Shown in pieces: positions 1-7,222 of a stretch of DNA of 64,000 nt. The notes beneath the pieces are model-generated. The model had not been told where the DNA came from. It made no database searches and saw nothing but the letters and a program-made list of their open reading frames with translations. Both the position numbers and the translations under genes were made by a program. The first letter of the stretch is position 1. Every line of letters begins with the position of its first letter. The DNA comes from CBFHND01 sp965657085 (GTDB lineage: Bacteria; Pseudomonadota; Alphaproteobacteria; Rhodobacterales; Rhodobacteraceae): NCBI GenBank assembly GCA_965657085.1, contig CBFHND010000002.1, forward strand, positions 200,811-264,810. Reading direction: 5' to 3'.

Positions 1-19
1 GAGGACGCAAGGAGCAGAG

Positions 20-1246
20 ATGACATTTCAGGAAGATGCCAAAAGCGCCGAAGCGCAGATGCGCCATGTTTTTCCGCGCACGCCCTTGTTGCGCAATGAT
101 CATCTGTCGCAACGCTATGACGCCGACGTCTGGCTGAAACGCGAAGATCTCAGTCCCGTGCGCTCTTACAAACTGCGCGGGGCGTTCAACGCGATGCGCA
201 AGGTTATTCCCGGTTCGTCAACCTTCGTATGTGCCTCTGCCGGCAATCACGCGCAGGGCGTAGCCTTCATGTGTCGGCATTTCGGTGTGCACGGTGTGGT
301 GTTCATGCCCGTCACAACACCACAGCAGAAGATCCAAAAGACGCAGATGTTCGGTGGTGATCATGTGCGCATCGAACTGACCGGTGACTATTTCGACGAC
401 ACGCTTGCTTCGGCTCAGGCCTACTGCCGCGCGCAGAATGCCCACTTCCTGTCGCCTTTTGACGATGCGGATGTGATCGAAGGGCAGGCATCTGTCGCGG
501 TCGAGATCGAAGCGCAGCTTGGCAATGCCCCAGACCATGTGATCCTGCCTGTTGGCGGGGGCGGGCTGTCCGCTGGCATGTTCAGCTACTTCGGCACCGA
601 CACGACGTTTACTTTCGTAGAACCGGAAGGTGCCAAGAGCCTTGCCGCGGCAATTGCCGAAGGCGCACCGGTCGACGTATCCCCGATTGATACGTTCGTG
701 GACGGGGCTGCGGTGGCCAAGATTGGGCAGCGCAATTTTGAATGTTTGAAAACGGTTTCCCCTGACCGGGTCAAATCCTTGTCCGAGGATCGCATCTGCG
801 CAACGATCATGGAGATGCTCAATGTCGAGGGGATCGTTCTGGAACCTGCCGGGGCCTTGGCGATCGAGGCGCTTGATCTGGTGAAAGAGGAGATCGTCGG
901 CAAAACCGTTGTGTGTGTAACGTCCGGTGGCAACTTTGATTTCGAGCGTCTGCCGGAGGTCAAGGAGAGGGCGCTGCGCTATTCAGGGGTCAAGAAATAC
1001 TTCATCCTGCGGATGCCGCAGCGGCCCGGTGCACTGAAGGAATTCCTGAACATCCTTGGTCCGGATGACGATATCGCCCGCTTTGAATACCTAAAGAAGT
1101 CAGCGCGCAACTTTGGTTCGGTTTTGATCGGGATAGAAACCTCATCACCCCACAACTTCGCCGCCCTTTTTGACAAGTTGGACAAGGCCGGATTTGCCTA
1201 TACCGACATTACCAACAACGAGACGCTGGCACAGTTCGTCATCTGA
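20..1246 (+). CDS. ilvA: Threonine ammonia-lyase (threonine deaminase), IlvA
   Basis: PLP enzyme that deaminates L-threonine to 2-oxobutanoate, the first committed step of isoleucine synthesis, in the cytoplasm. The 408-residue product has the PLP-lysine motif SYKLRGAFN (Lys51), the substrate loop SAGNHAQG (73-80) and the phosphate-binding loop GGGGLSAG (179-186). A single ACT-like regulatory domain follows at about 325-408, typical of the short one-ACT class rather than the E. coli two-ACT form, so isoleucine feedback is likely but not shown. An AAGGAG ribosome site at 9-14 fixes the ATG start. The next gene begins 11 bases after the stop, suggesting cotranscription. No promoter is visible because the window starts here. 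Confidence 0.95.
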   Translation: MTFQEDAKSAEAQMRHVFPRTPLLRNDHLSQRYDADVWLKREDLSPVRSYKLRGAFNAMRKVIPGSSTFVCASAGNHAQGVAFMCRHFGVHGVVFMPVTTPQQKIQKTQMFGGDHVRIELTGDYFDDTLASAQAYCRAQNAHFLSPFDDADVIEGQASVAVEIEAQLGNAPDHVILPVGGGGLSAGMFSYFGTDTTFTFVEPEGAKSLAAAIAEGAPVDVSPIDTFVDGAAVAKIGQRNFECLKTVSPDRVKSLSEDRICATIMEMLNVEGIVLEPAGALAIEALDLVKEEIVGKTVVCVTSGGNFDFERLPEVKERALRYSGVKKYFILRMPQRPGALKEFLNILGPDDDIARFEYLKKSARNFGSVLIGIETSSPHNFAALFDKLDKAGFAYTDITNNETLAQFVI

Positions 1247-1257
1247 CAGGAGCAACC

Positions 1258-2070
1258 ATGAAAATCGAAAACAAGATGGTCGTCGTGACAGGTGGCGGCA
1301 GCGGTATTGGCGCGGCAACGGCACGAAGAATGGCGGAAATGGGCGCGCGTGTTTGTGTGGCTGACCTTGATCAGTCAGCGGCACAGGGTGTCGCCGGCGC
1401 ATTTGGGGGCCTTGCCGTACAATGTGATGTAACGGACGAAGAGGCGATCAAGGCCCTTGTGGCGGAATGTGCCGACACGCTTGGCCCGATTGATATCTTC
1501 GTGTCGAACGCGGGCCTTGGCAAAGGGCAGCCGGATCATGCCGCATCCGCGTCAAATGACGTTTGGGATCTGAACTGGAAGATCCACGTAATGTCACATG
1601 TCTTTGCCGCACGCGCGCTTTTGCCCGAAATGCTGGCGCGGGGCCATGGCCACTTTGTGAATGTCTCCTCTGCCGCTGGGCTTTTGAACCAGATCGGCGA
1701 TTCTGCCTATTCCGCCACCAAACATGCCGCGGTCAGCTTTGCCGAGTCTCTGAATATCATGCATGCCGACGAGGGCATCGAAGTAAGCGTTGTGTGCCCG
1801 CAATATGTCGCGACACCATTGATAGGGCTCTCTGATGGCGATGCGGATCGGCATGAGAACCTTCTATCGGCGGACGATGTGGCCAAGGCCATCACAGATG
1901 GTGTCGAGGCAGGCACATTCCGGATTCTCCCACATCCGGTGGTCGCCGGGTACACCGCCTTGCGCGGGCAGGACCCCGACCGATGGCTGGAAGGGATGCG
2001 CAAGCTCAAAGCCGTGGCAGACGCCAAGATCGGCCGCGCCGATCTCAAAGAGTTTTACAAGCTGGTTTAA
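1258..2070 (+). CDS. Short-chain dehydrogenase/reductase (classical SDR)
   Basis: NAD(P)-dependent oxidoreductase of 270 residues. The Rossmann motif TGGGSGIG is at 11-18, NAG at 84-86, a catalytic serine near 137-138 and the YSATK pair Tyr151/Lys155. An Asp at the end of beta-2 (VADLD, about 34-38) suggests an NAD rather than NADP preference. The substrate cannot be deduced. AGGAG precedes the ATG. It sits 11 bases behind ilvA, so both are probably on one transcript. Its TAA (2068-2070) interlocks with the stop of the opposing Hpt gene. Confidence is high for the family and low for the reaction. Confidence 0.85.
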   Translation: MKIENKMVVVTGGGSGIGAATARRMAEMGARVCVADLDQSAAQGVAGAFGGLAVQCDVTDEEAIKALVAECADTLGPIDIFVSNAGLGKGQPDHAASASNDVWDLNWKIHVMSHVFAARALLPEMLARGHGHFVNVSSAAGLLNQIGDSAYSATKHAAVSFAESLNIMHADEGIEVSVVCPQYVATPLIGLSDGDADRHENLLSADDVAKAITDGVEAGTFRILPHPVVAGYTALRGQDPDRWLEGMRKLKAVADAKIGRADLKEFYKLV

Positions 2071-2399
2071 GCCGCGAGTTGTGCACGCATTTCTTGCATG
2101 AATGTCGCTTTGGACGACGCGTAACACGCCAGGATTGGCGCCAGATCAACTTCGGCTGCGCGGCCTTCGGCGGCCATGGACTCACCCATCTGGCAAAGGT
2201 CTGAAAAGTTCGAAAACCCGAGGTTCAGCGCGCTGCCTTTGAGGAAATGCAGGTCCTCTTCGATGGTTGCGGTGTCGGGATTGGATGAAAGTCGAGCAAC
2301 GGTTTCCTCGACTTCATCGAGGAACAGTTCAACAACTTCGCCAAAGTCCTCGGCCCCAACTTCATCACGCAACACTGTCACACGCGTCCAATCAATCAT
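2067..2399 (-). CDS. Histidine phosphotransfer (Hpt) domain protein
   Basis: Small stand-alone phosphotransfer protein of 110 residues. The Hpt signature HFLKGSALNLGF places the phosphorylatable His at residue 51, followed by the usual helical bundle. No catalytic kinase domain is present, so it must relay phosphate between a hybrid kinase and a response regulator encoded elsewhere, or with the divergently transcribed receiver-phosphatase at 2553. The 153-base gap between them may hold both promoters. The partner assignment is inferred from proximity. Confidence 0.85.
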   Translation of the reverse strand: MIDWTRVTVLRDEVGAEDFGEVVELFLDEVEETVARLSSNPDTATIEEDLHFLKGSALNLGFSNFSDLCQMGESMAAEGRAAEVDLAPILACYASSKATFMQEMRAQLAA

Positions 2400-2488
2400 C
2401 TTCAGCCTCCGCGCTTTTTCTGAAGGCTGTCACAGACGATTGAAAAACAGGTAAATCAAAAGGATTTTAACTTCTCAAATTTGACCAT

Positions 2489-2498
2489 TGACCGGTCA
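2489..2498. promoter_or_regulatory. Perfect 10-bp palindrome TGACCGGTCA, candidate operator
   Basis: A perfect dyad in the short gap between the divergent Hpt and receiver-PP2C genes, with an extra TTGACC half-match directly upstream (2481-2486). Its position suits an operator for either gene. No known regulator consensus was recognised, and a 10-bp dyad can occur by chance. Confidence 0.3.
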
Positions 2499-2552
2499 TT
2501 AAAGCCGCGGTGCGATATCTGTTGCGAAGTAATAACGCCGGACCTTCCGCAA

Positions 2553-3845
2553 ATGAATTCCGCCACACGCGCATTGACGAACACCGGGGCACCCCCCGAA
2601 TTGCTGCATTCGCCGCGCGCCTTGATCGTGGATGACAGCCGTTTGCAGCGAAAGATCCTGTCGAGTTCGGTCAAGCGTTGGGGCTTCGAAGTGTTCGAGG
2701 CAGCTTCGGGCAATGAAGCGCTTGAAATTTGCCGGGAAACGCCACCTGACATCGTTCTGAGCGATTGGATGATGCCAGGAATGAACGGGCTTGAGTTCTG
2801 CGATGCATTTCGAAAACTGTCGGGCGACAACTACGGCTATTTCATTCTGCTTACGTCGAAAAGCGAAAAGGGTGAGGTGGCGCAGGGGCTTGAGGCCGGT
2901 GCCGATGACTTCCTGACCAAGCCGGTAAATGCTCATGAGTTGCGCGCGCGGATCACGGCAGGCGAACGTATCCTGAAAATGCAACGCGAACTGACCGAAA
3001 AGAACCGGCTGATCTCGGACACGCTCGTTGAACTTCAACGCCTGTACGATTCTGTGGACAGCGACCTTATCGAGGCCAAGAAACTGCAACAGTCTCTTGT
3101 GCGCGAGCGATTCAAATCGCTGGAGGCCGGCGATCTGTCATTGATGCTTCGATCATCAGGGCATGTCGGTGGTGATCTGGTTGGGTTCTTTCAGGCAGAT
3201 AACAATCACCTGGGCCTTTATGCGATCGACGTGTCCGGCCATGGGATCAGCAGCGCGTTGATGACAGCGCGGCTTGCTGGATACCTGTCTTCGGCGGCTC
3301 CTGATCAGAACGTTGCGCTGCGGCGGGATCGACACGGTAATTTCCAGATCAGACCACCCTTGGAGGTCATCGAATCGATCAACGATCTGGTGCTCGATGA
3401 GATGGACACCGAACACTACTTCACGCTGCTTCTTGCGGATGTCGATCTTGCAACAGGCAAGGTGGTCATAGGGCAGGCCGGGCACCCACATCCAGTGATT
3501 CAGCGCGCTGACGGGGCCATTGAACAAGATGGGCCCGGCGGCTTTCCTGTGGGTTTGATGTTTGGCGCTTCGTTCTCGCAGTTTGACGTACAGCTTGGGC
3601 CGGGGGATCGGTTGATCCTGCTCAGCGATGGCGTGGTGGAATGCCCTGACGAGGATGATATCTTGTTGGAAGAAGAAGGTCTTGCCGCCATCGTTTCCGA
3701 TTTAAAGGATGTGCGCGGACAGCCGTTTTTCGAAGCGTTGATCTGGAAACTGAGCGAACATGCCGGCAATCAGGATTTTCCCGATGACGTCTCCGGCGTT
3801 CTATTTGAGTTTGATGGCCCTGCGACGCTGCGCGAAACGGTTTAG
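2553..3845 (+). CDS. Response regulator with PP2C/SpoIIE-type serine phosphatase output
   Basis: Two-domain signalling protein. An N-terminal receiver has the acidic pair near residues 27-28 (IVDD), phospho-acceptor Asp71 (SDWMMPG), a conserved Thr (LLTS) and Lys about 123 (LTKP). A short helical linker follows, then a SpoIIE/RsbU-like PP2C domain (about 195-430) with GGDLVG near 206 and LLSDGVVE near 356, which hold metal-binding acids. This architecture is typical of partner-switching control, where a phosphatase acts on an anti-anti-sigma factor. The ATG at 2553 was chosen over a TTG at 2481 because the upstream codons carry the palindrome and lie outside the receiver fold; neither start has a strong ribosome site. 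The 3' end overlaps the convergent Nudix gene by 45 bases. Confidence 0.85.
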   Translation: MNSATRALTNTGAPPELLHSPRALIVDDSRLQRKILSSSVKRWGFEVFEAASGNEALEICRETPPDIVLSDWMMPGMNGLEFCDAFRKLSGDNYGYFILLTSKSEKGEVAQGLEAGADDFLTKPVNAHELRARITAGERILKMQRELTEKNRLISDTLVELQRLYDSVDSDLIEAKKLQQSLVRERFKSLEAGDLSLMLRSSGHVGGDLVGFFQADNNHLGLYAIDVSGHGISSALMTARLAGYLSSAAPDQNVALRRDRHGNFQIRPPLEVIESINDLVLDEMDTEHYFTLLLADVDLATGKVVIGQAGHPHPVIQRADGAIEQDGPGGFPVGLMFGASFSQFDVQLGPGDRLILLSDGVVECPDEDDILLEEEGLAAIVSDLKDVRGQPFFEALIWKLSEHAGNQDFPDDVSGVLFEFDGPATLRETV

Positions 3846-4262
3846 AAACAGCCTGTCGCCTTCATTGCCAAGAGCCTGCACCGCCTCGATCATAGGAAGC
3901 CGCAAGGTAACGTGATCCGGTTCGATCGGGTCACAGATCTGGCGGATCGGATGCGCAACGTAGATCGTGCACAGTTTTTCAGCCCACAGGTCATATTCCG
4001 GCATGAAGACAAAGCGCCGAAACGCGCCAAGCCGATAGGGCCGCGCAATCGACCATCCGGTTTCTTCACGCACTTCACGGTGCAAGGCCTGCACCGCCGA
4101 TTCGCCCGGATCAATGCCGCCGCCCGGCAGTTGAATGTCCAACACCGTGTCCTGTTGCCCGGTCAGCAGCACATGCGATCCCATTGGCAAAATGGCATAG
4201 GCACCCGGACGTAACGTGTATTTGCGCGCTGCCTCTGGCGGGTGTCCGATCCGCGGGATCAT
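3801..4262 (-). CDS. Nudix hydrolase
   Basis: Cytoplasmic pyrophosphohydrolase of 153 residues. A canonical Nudix box lies at about 47-71 (GGIDPGE through REVREETGW), matching G-x5-E-x7-R-E-x-x-E-E-x-G. The substrate is unknown; the N-terminal strand context resembles MutT/ADP-sugar type enzymes. The start at 4262 follows an AGAGG ribosome site; longer readings of the frame run into the divergent hslO promoter region and are rejected. It converges with the PP2C gene (45-base tail overlap) and diverges from hslO. Confidence 0.85.
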   Translation of the reverse strand: MIPRIGHPPEAARKYTLRPGAYAILPMGSHVLLTGQQDTVLDIQLPGGGIDPGESAVQALHREVREETGWSIARPYRLGAFRRFVFMPEYDLWAEKLCTIYVAHPIRQICDPIEPDHVTLRLPMIEAVQALGNEGDRLFLNRFAQRRRAIKLK

Positions 4263-4293
4263 AACAGACCTCTTTTTGTTTGGATTGCCTGTC

Positions 4294-4301
4294 CTATATA
4301 G
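4294..4301. promoter_or_regulatory. Palindromic CTATATAG, possible shared -10 of divergent promoters
   Basis: CTATATAG sits between the divergent Nudix and hslO starts and reads TATATA on both strands, so one element could serve as a -10 in either direction. The same octamer lies between ubiG and the proline iminopeptidase gene (19577-19584). No convincing -35 hexamers at 16-18 bp were found, so this is tentative. Confidence 0.3.
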
Positions 4302-4339
4302 TCCCGGTATGCCAAGCAGCGGCGTGTAAGGAAACCCCA

Positions 4340-5326
4340 ATGACACTAGGTTCACAGCTTGCGTGGGACGACACCGTCCTGCCCTTTCAACTTGATGCTT
4401 CGGATATCCGCGGTCGAGTCGCCCGATTGGACGGCGTATTGGGCGGTATTCTGAAACAACACGAATACCCGCCAGCGGTCGAAGCGCTGGTGGCCGAGAT
4501 GGCATTGCTGACCGCGCTGATTGGCCAGACGATCAAACTGCGCTGGAAGCTGTCGCTTCAGGTGCAATCCAAAGGCCCGGTGCGTATGATCGCCACGGAC
4601 TACTACGGCCCGACGAAAGAAGGCGAGCCCGCCAAGATCCGCGCCTATGCCAGCTATGATGAAACGCGGCTGACGGATCGCGCACCGTTTGAACAGGTGG
4701 GCGAAGGGTATTTCGCCATCATGATCGATCAGGGCAAGAACATGGCCCCCTACCAAGGGATTACCCCGTTGGATGGTTCGTCGTTGTCTGCCTGCGCCGA
4801 GGCCTATTTCGCCCAATCCGAACAGCTGCCGACACGGTTCGAGCTGAGCTTTGGCAAAAGTACGGAAAAGGGAAAGGCCGAGCATTGGCGCGCAGGTGGC
4901 GTGATGCTGCAACACATGCCCAAGGCTTCACCGCTGGTTGCGCAATCGGAAGGCAACGGCGACATTCTGCGTGCGTCTGACCTTTTGTCGGACGAACCGG
5001 AAGAGAACTGGAGCCGGGTGAATATCCTGCTGGATACTGTTGAAGATCTGGAACTGATCGGGCCACAACTTGCCCCGAACGATCTGTTGTTGCGCCTGTT
5101 CCACGAAGAAGAGCCGCGCGTGTTCGATACACAGCCGGTGCGGTTTGGCTGCACCTGTTCGGAAGATCGCGTGCGACAAAGTCTGTCGATCTATTCAGCG
5201 CGCGACATTGAAAAGATGACCACGGATGATGGCCGCGTGACAGCCGATTGCCAGTTCTGTGGCGCCCACTATGATCTTGATCCCGCAACCGTCGGGTTTG
5301 AAGCGGAAGACGCCAAAGGTGGCTGA
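4340..5326 (+). CDS. hslO: Redox-regulated chaperone Hsp33 (HslO)
   Basis: Holdase chaperone activated by disulfide formation under oxidative or unfolding stress. The 328-residue protein has the N-terminal Hsp33 fold and the C-terminal zinc-binding cysteines CTC (about 271-273) and CQFC (about 304-307), the C-x-C/C-x-x-C redox switch. The ATG at 4340 has AAGGA upstream; an in-frame TTG at 4280 lies in the promoter region and is not used here. It heads an overlapping string with the CoA Nudix hydrolase and the CCA nucleotidyltransferase. Confidence 0.95.
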   Translation: MTLGSQLAWDDTVLPFQLDASDIRGRVARLDGVLGGILKQHEYPPAVEALVAEMALLTALIGQTIKLRWKLSLQVQSKGPVRMIATDYYGPTKEGEPAKIRAYASYDETRLTDRAPFEQVGEGYFAIMIDQGKNMAPYQGITPLDGSSLSACAEAYFAQSEQLPTRFELSFGKSTEKGKAEHWRAGGVMLQHMPKASPLVAQSEGNGDILRASDLLSDEPEENWSRVNILLDTVEDLELIGPQLAPNDLLLRLFHEEEPRVFDTQPVRFGCTCSEDRVRQSLSIYSARDIEKMTTDDGRVTADCQFCGAHYDLDPATVGFEAEDAKGG

Positions 5327-5912
5327 TGCTTTCGACCGGATCGCTTCGGCGCTGGCGCGACCGGGCGAAGGCACGTCGGATTTTGACCTCAATCCGGAAT
5401 TCCAACCGCCTGCGGGTCGCAAGTTGCGGCCGGCAGGTGTGTTGGCGGCGGTGATGGAAGATGACGCTGGTTTGAAACTGTTGCTTACCAAACGGTCCTC
5501 GGCGCTCAAACATCATCCCGGTCAAATCGCATTTCCCGGTGGCAAGCAGGACGACACAGATACGGATGTTGTCGCTGCCGCCATTCGCGAGGCGCATGAA
5601 GAAATAGGATTGCCCCCCGAGCAGGTCGATGTTCTGGGGCAGTTGCCCCAGCACGAGACTGTAACAGGTTTTATGGTCACCCCGGTCATTGCGCGTGTCC
5701 GAAGCACGTTTGAGATCATTCCCGAACCGGGGGAAGTCGCTGAGGTCTTCAAGGTTCCGCTGGATCACGTGCTGAACCCTGCGAACTATCAAATCCAATC
5801 CCGTCGCTGGCGGGGCACACGGCGTGCATATTTTACGGTTCCCTTCGGACCCTATTACATCTGGGGCGCAACCGCGCGTATGTTGCGGCTATGGACCGAC
5901 AGAATGACATAA
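5319..5912 (+). CDS. CoA pyrophosphatase, Nudix family
   Basis: Predicted to hydrolyse CoA or oxidised CoA to phosphopantetheine and 3',5'-ADP. The 197-residue product carries the UPF0035-type block from LLTKRSS to IAFPGG that marks CoA-active Nudix enzymes, followed by a Nudix helix ending REAHEEIGL. The glutamate six residues after the first box glycine is not conserved, as is common in this subfamily. The GTG start at 5319 overlaps the last 8 bases of hslO and has GGAAGA upstream; an in-frame ATG at 5259 would intrude into the Hsp33 zinc motif. It overlaps the next gene by 22 bases, so translation is probably coupled. Confidence 0.85.
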   Translation: MADAFDRIASALARPGEGTSDFDLNPEFQPPAGRKLRPAGVLAAVMEDDAGLKLLLTKRSSALKHHPGQIAFPGGKQDDTDTDVVAAAIREAHEEIGLPPEQVDVLGQLPQHETVTGFMVTPVIARVRSTFEIIPEPGEVAEVFKVPLDHVLNPANYQIQSRRWRGTRRAYFTVPFGPYYIWGATARMLRLWTDRMT

Positions 5913-7063
5913 CGCTTGATCCGCGCCCTGCGTGGCTGGAAGACAGCAACGCCTTGGCCGTGTGCGGATCGCTCGAAGACGCGGGATTTGCCGCGTTGTT
6001 CGTGGGTGGATGTGTGCGAAACGCGGTAATGGGTGGGCCCGCGACGGATGTGGACATCGCCACGGATGCCTTGCCTGATCAGATCATTGAAACCTGTTCC
6101 GCCGCCGGTTTGAAATGTGTGCCCACGGGCCTTGATCATGGCACCATTACCGTGGTGTCCGGAGGGCACCCGTTTGAAGTCACGACCTATCGCCGTGATG
6201 TCGAAACCGACGGGCGTCGGGCGGTCGTTTCGTTTTCGAAGGATGTGGCGGATGACGCGCGGCGTCGTGATTTCACCATCAATGCGCTCTATTGCACGCT
6301 CAAAGGCAAGGTGATTGATCCTCTTGGTGGGTTGCCCGATGCGCTGGCGCGGCGGGTCCGGTTCATCGACGACCCGGTGGCCCGCATCAAGGAAGACTAT
6401 TTGCGCATCCTGCGGTTTTTCCGGTTCACAGCATGGTACGGCGACCCGGCGCTTGGCTTTGATGCTGATGCGTTGAACGCCATTGCCTCCAATCTTGATG
6501 GGTTGGACAGGTTGTCGGCGGAACGTGTTGGCCATGAGATAATCAAGCTTTTGGCCGCGCCGGATCCGACTGCTGCCATCGCTGTGATGCGACAGACAGG
6601 AGTTCTGGCTCATGTGCTTCCAGCGGCGGACGATCAATTGCTTGGTCCATTGGTGCACGTGGAACTGGCGGCGAATTTGCCGCCTGATGCATGTCGCCGA
6701 CTGGCATCTTTGGGGGGTGATGATGTGACCGCCCGCCTGAGGCTATCCAACGCCGACGGTCGCCGGGTTGAAGCGATCAAGGTGCATTGTTTCGGTCCGG
6801 ATACACCTGCGGCACTGGGATATCGCCACGGAACGGACATTGCCCAAAGCAGTATGGCCCTGCGCGCGGCGTTCGAAAACCGGACGCTGAAAGACGGTGA
6901 GCTTGCGGAAATTGCCATTGGCGCATCCGCGCAATTTCCAGTGCAGGCCAAGGATCTGATGCCTGGGTTTCAGGGTCCCGCGCTGGGCGCAAAGTTGAAG
7001 CAACTCGAAGACGATTGGATCGCGTCAGGGTTCACCAAAACACGCGATCAGCTTTTGGGATGA
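5891..7063 (+). CDS. CCA tRNA nucleotidyltransferase / poly(A) polymerase family
   Basis: Adds or repairs the 3' CCA of tRNAs, or polyadenylates RNA; the two activities cannot be separated here by eye. The 390-residue product has the class II nucleotidyltransferase head: GGCVRN (39-44), the catalytic carboxylates Asp53 and Asp55 in DVDIATD, RRDFTINAL, and the neck motif EDYLRILRFFRF. The one tRNA in this window has an encoded CCA, so maturation may not always need the enzyme, but repair would. It overlaps the upstream Nudix gene by 22 bases. Confidence 0.88.
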   Translation: MDRQNDITLDPRPAWLEDSNALAVCGSLEDAGFAALFVGGCVRNAVMGGPATDVDIATDALPDQIIETCSAAGLKCVPTGLDHGTITVVSGGHPFEVTTYRRDVETDGRRAVVSFSKDVADDARRRDFTINALYCTLKGKVIDPLGGLPDALARRVRFIDDPVARIKEDYLRILRFFRFTAWYGDPALGFDADALNAIASNLDGLDRLSAERVGHEIIKLLAAPDPTAAIAVMRQTGVLAHVLPAADDQLLGPLVHVELAANLPPDACRRLASLGGDDVTARLRLSNADGRRVEAIKVHCFGPDTPAALGYRHGTDIAQSSMALRAAFENRTLKDGELAEIAIGASAQFPVQAKDLMPGFQGPALGAKLKQLEDDWIASGFTKTRDQLLG

Positions 7064-7115
7064 CTTTTGCGCCGGTCCGGGCTATGTCTGCGGAGCAACA
7101 CAGGAGGCGTGCAAC

Positions 7116-7148
7116 ATGTACTACGGGATTTGGCTAAACCGCATCTGA
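7116..7148 (+). CDS. Leader peptide of 10 residues (MYYGIWLNRI)
   Basis: Ten codons with a full AGGAGG ribosome site (7102-7107) eight bases ahead of the ATG, an unusually strong initiation signal for so short a frame. Three of ten residues are aromatic (Tyr2, Tyr3, Trp6) and Leu7 uses CTA, expected to be rare in this GC-rich genome. The TGA (7146-7148) falls between attenuator segments 1 and 2. A ribosome paused at the TGG or just after would mask segment 1 and favour the anti-terminator. The peptide is probably a sensor rather than a product with its own function. Confidence 0.55.
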   Translation: MYYGIWLNRI

Positions 7149-7167
7149 TCGGTTTCTCCCGTAGTGG

Positions 7168-7188
7168 CGGACCGACTGGTTCGTTTTT
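7168..7188 (+). terminator. Intrinsic terminator inside the ABC exporter leader
   Basis: CGGACC (7168-7173) pairs with GGTTCG (7178-7183) around a GACT loop (one G-U pair), followed immediately by five T. It lies 34 bases before the first ABC gene, so it would either end the hslO-cca transcript or attenuate the exporter genes. Confidence 0.6.
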
Positions 7189-7189
7189 C

Positions 7190-7222
7190 ATGTTGTACTT
7201 CTACGCGATCGAGACTTCCTGA
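7190..7222 (+). CDS. Possible second mini-ORF (MLYFYAIETS) coupled to the ABC gene
   Basis: A second 10-codon frame starts just after the terminator T-run and ends in TGA overlapping the ABC transporter ATG (TGATG). Three of its ten residues are aromatic. It has no good ribosome site, so it could be chance or a translational-coupling device for the exporter. Confidence 0.25.
   Translation: MLYFYAIETS

Larger units (their letters stand above)
7073..7188 (+). promoter_or_regulatory. Candidate ribosome-mediated transcription attenuator of the ABC exporter pair
   Basis: Mutually exclusive stems can be read directly. Segment 1 (AAACCG, 7136-7141) pairs with segment 2 (CGGTTT, 7150-7155). Segment 2 can instead pair with segment 3 (GGACCG, 7169-7174; four Watson-Crick and two G-U pairs). 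Segment 3 (from 7168) pairs with segment 4 (GGTTCG, 7178-7183) to form a terminator followed by five T. An outer 9-bp stem (7120-7128 with 7157-7165) encloses 1:2. CGGTCCG at 7073-7079 is also a perfect 7-bp complement of segment 3. A 10-codon ORF ends between segments 1 and 2, as in amino-acid biosynthetic or antibiotic-induced leaders. Function is inferred; the pairing is seen. Confidence 0.6.

Noticed and set aside
2481..2552. TTG-initiated N-terminal extension of the receiver-PP2C protein
   Set aside because: No ribosome site, lies before the receiver fold and contains the palindrome; ATG at 2553 preferred.
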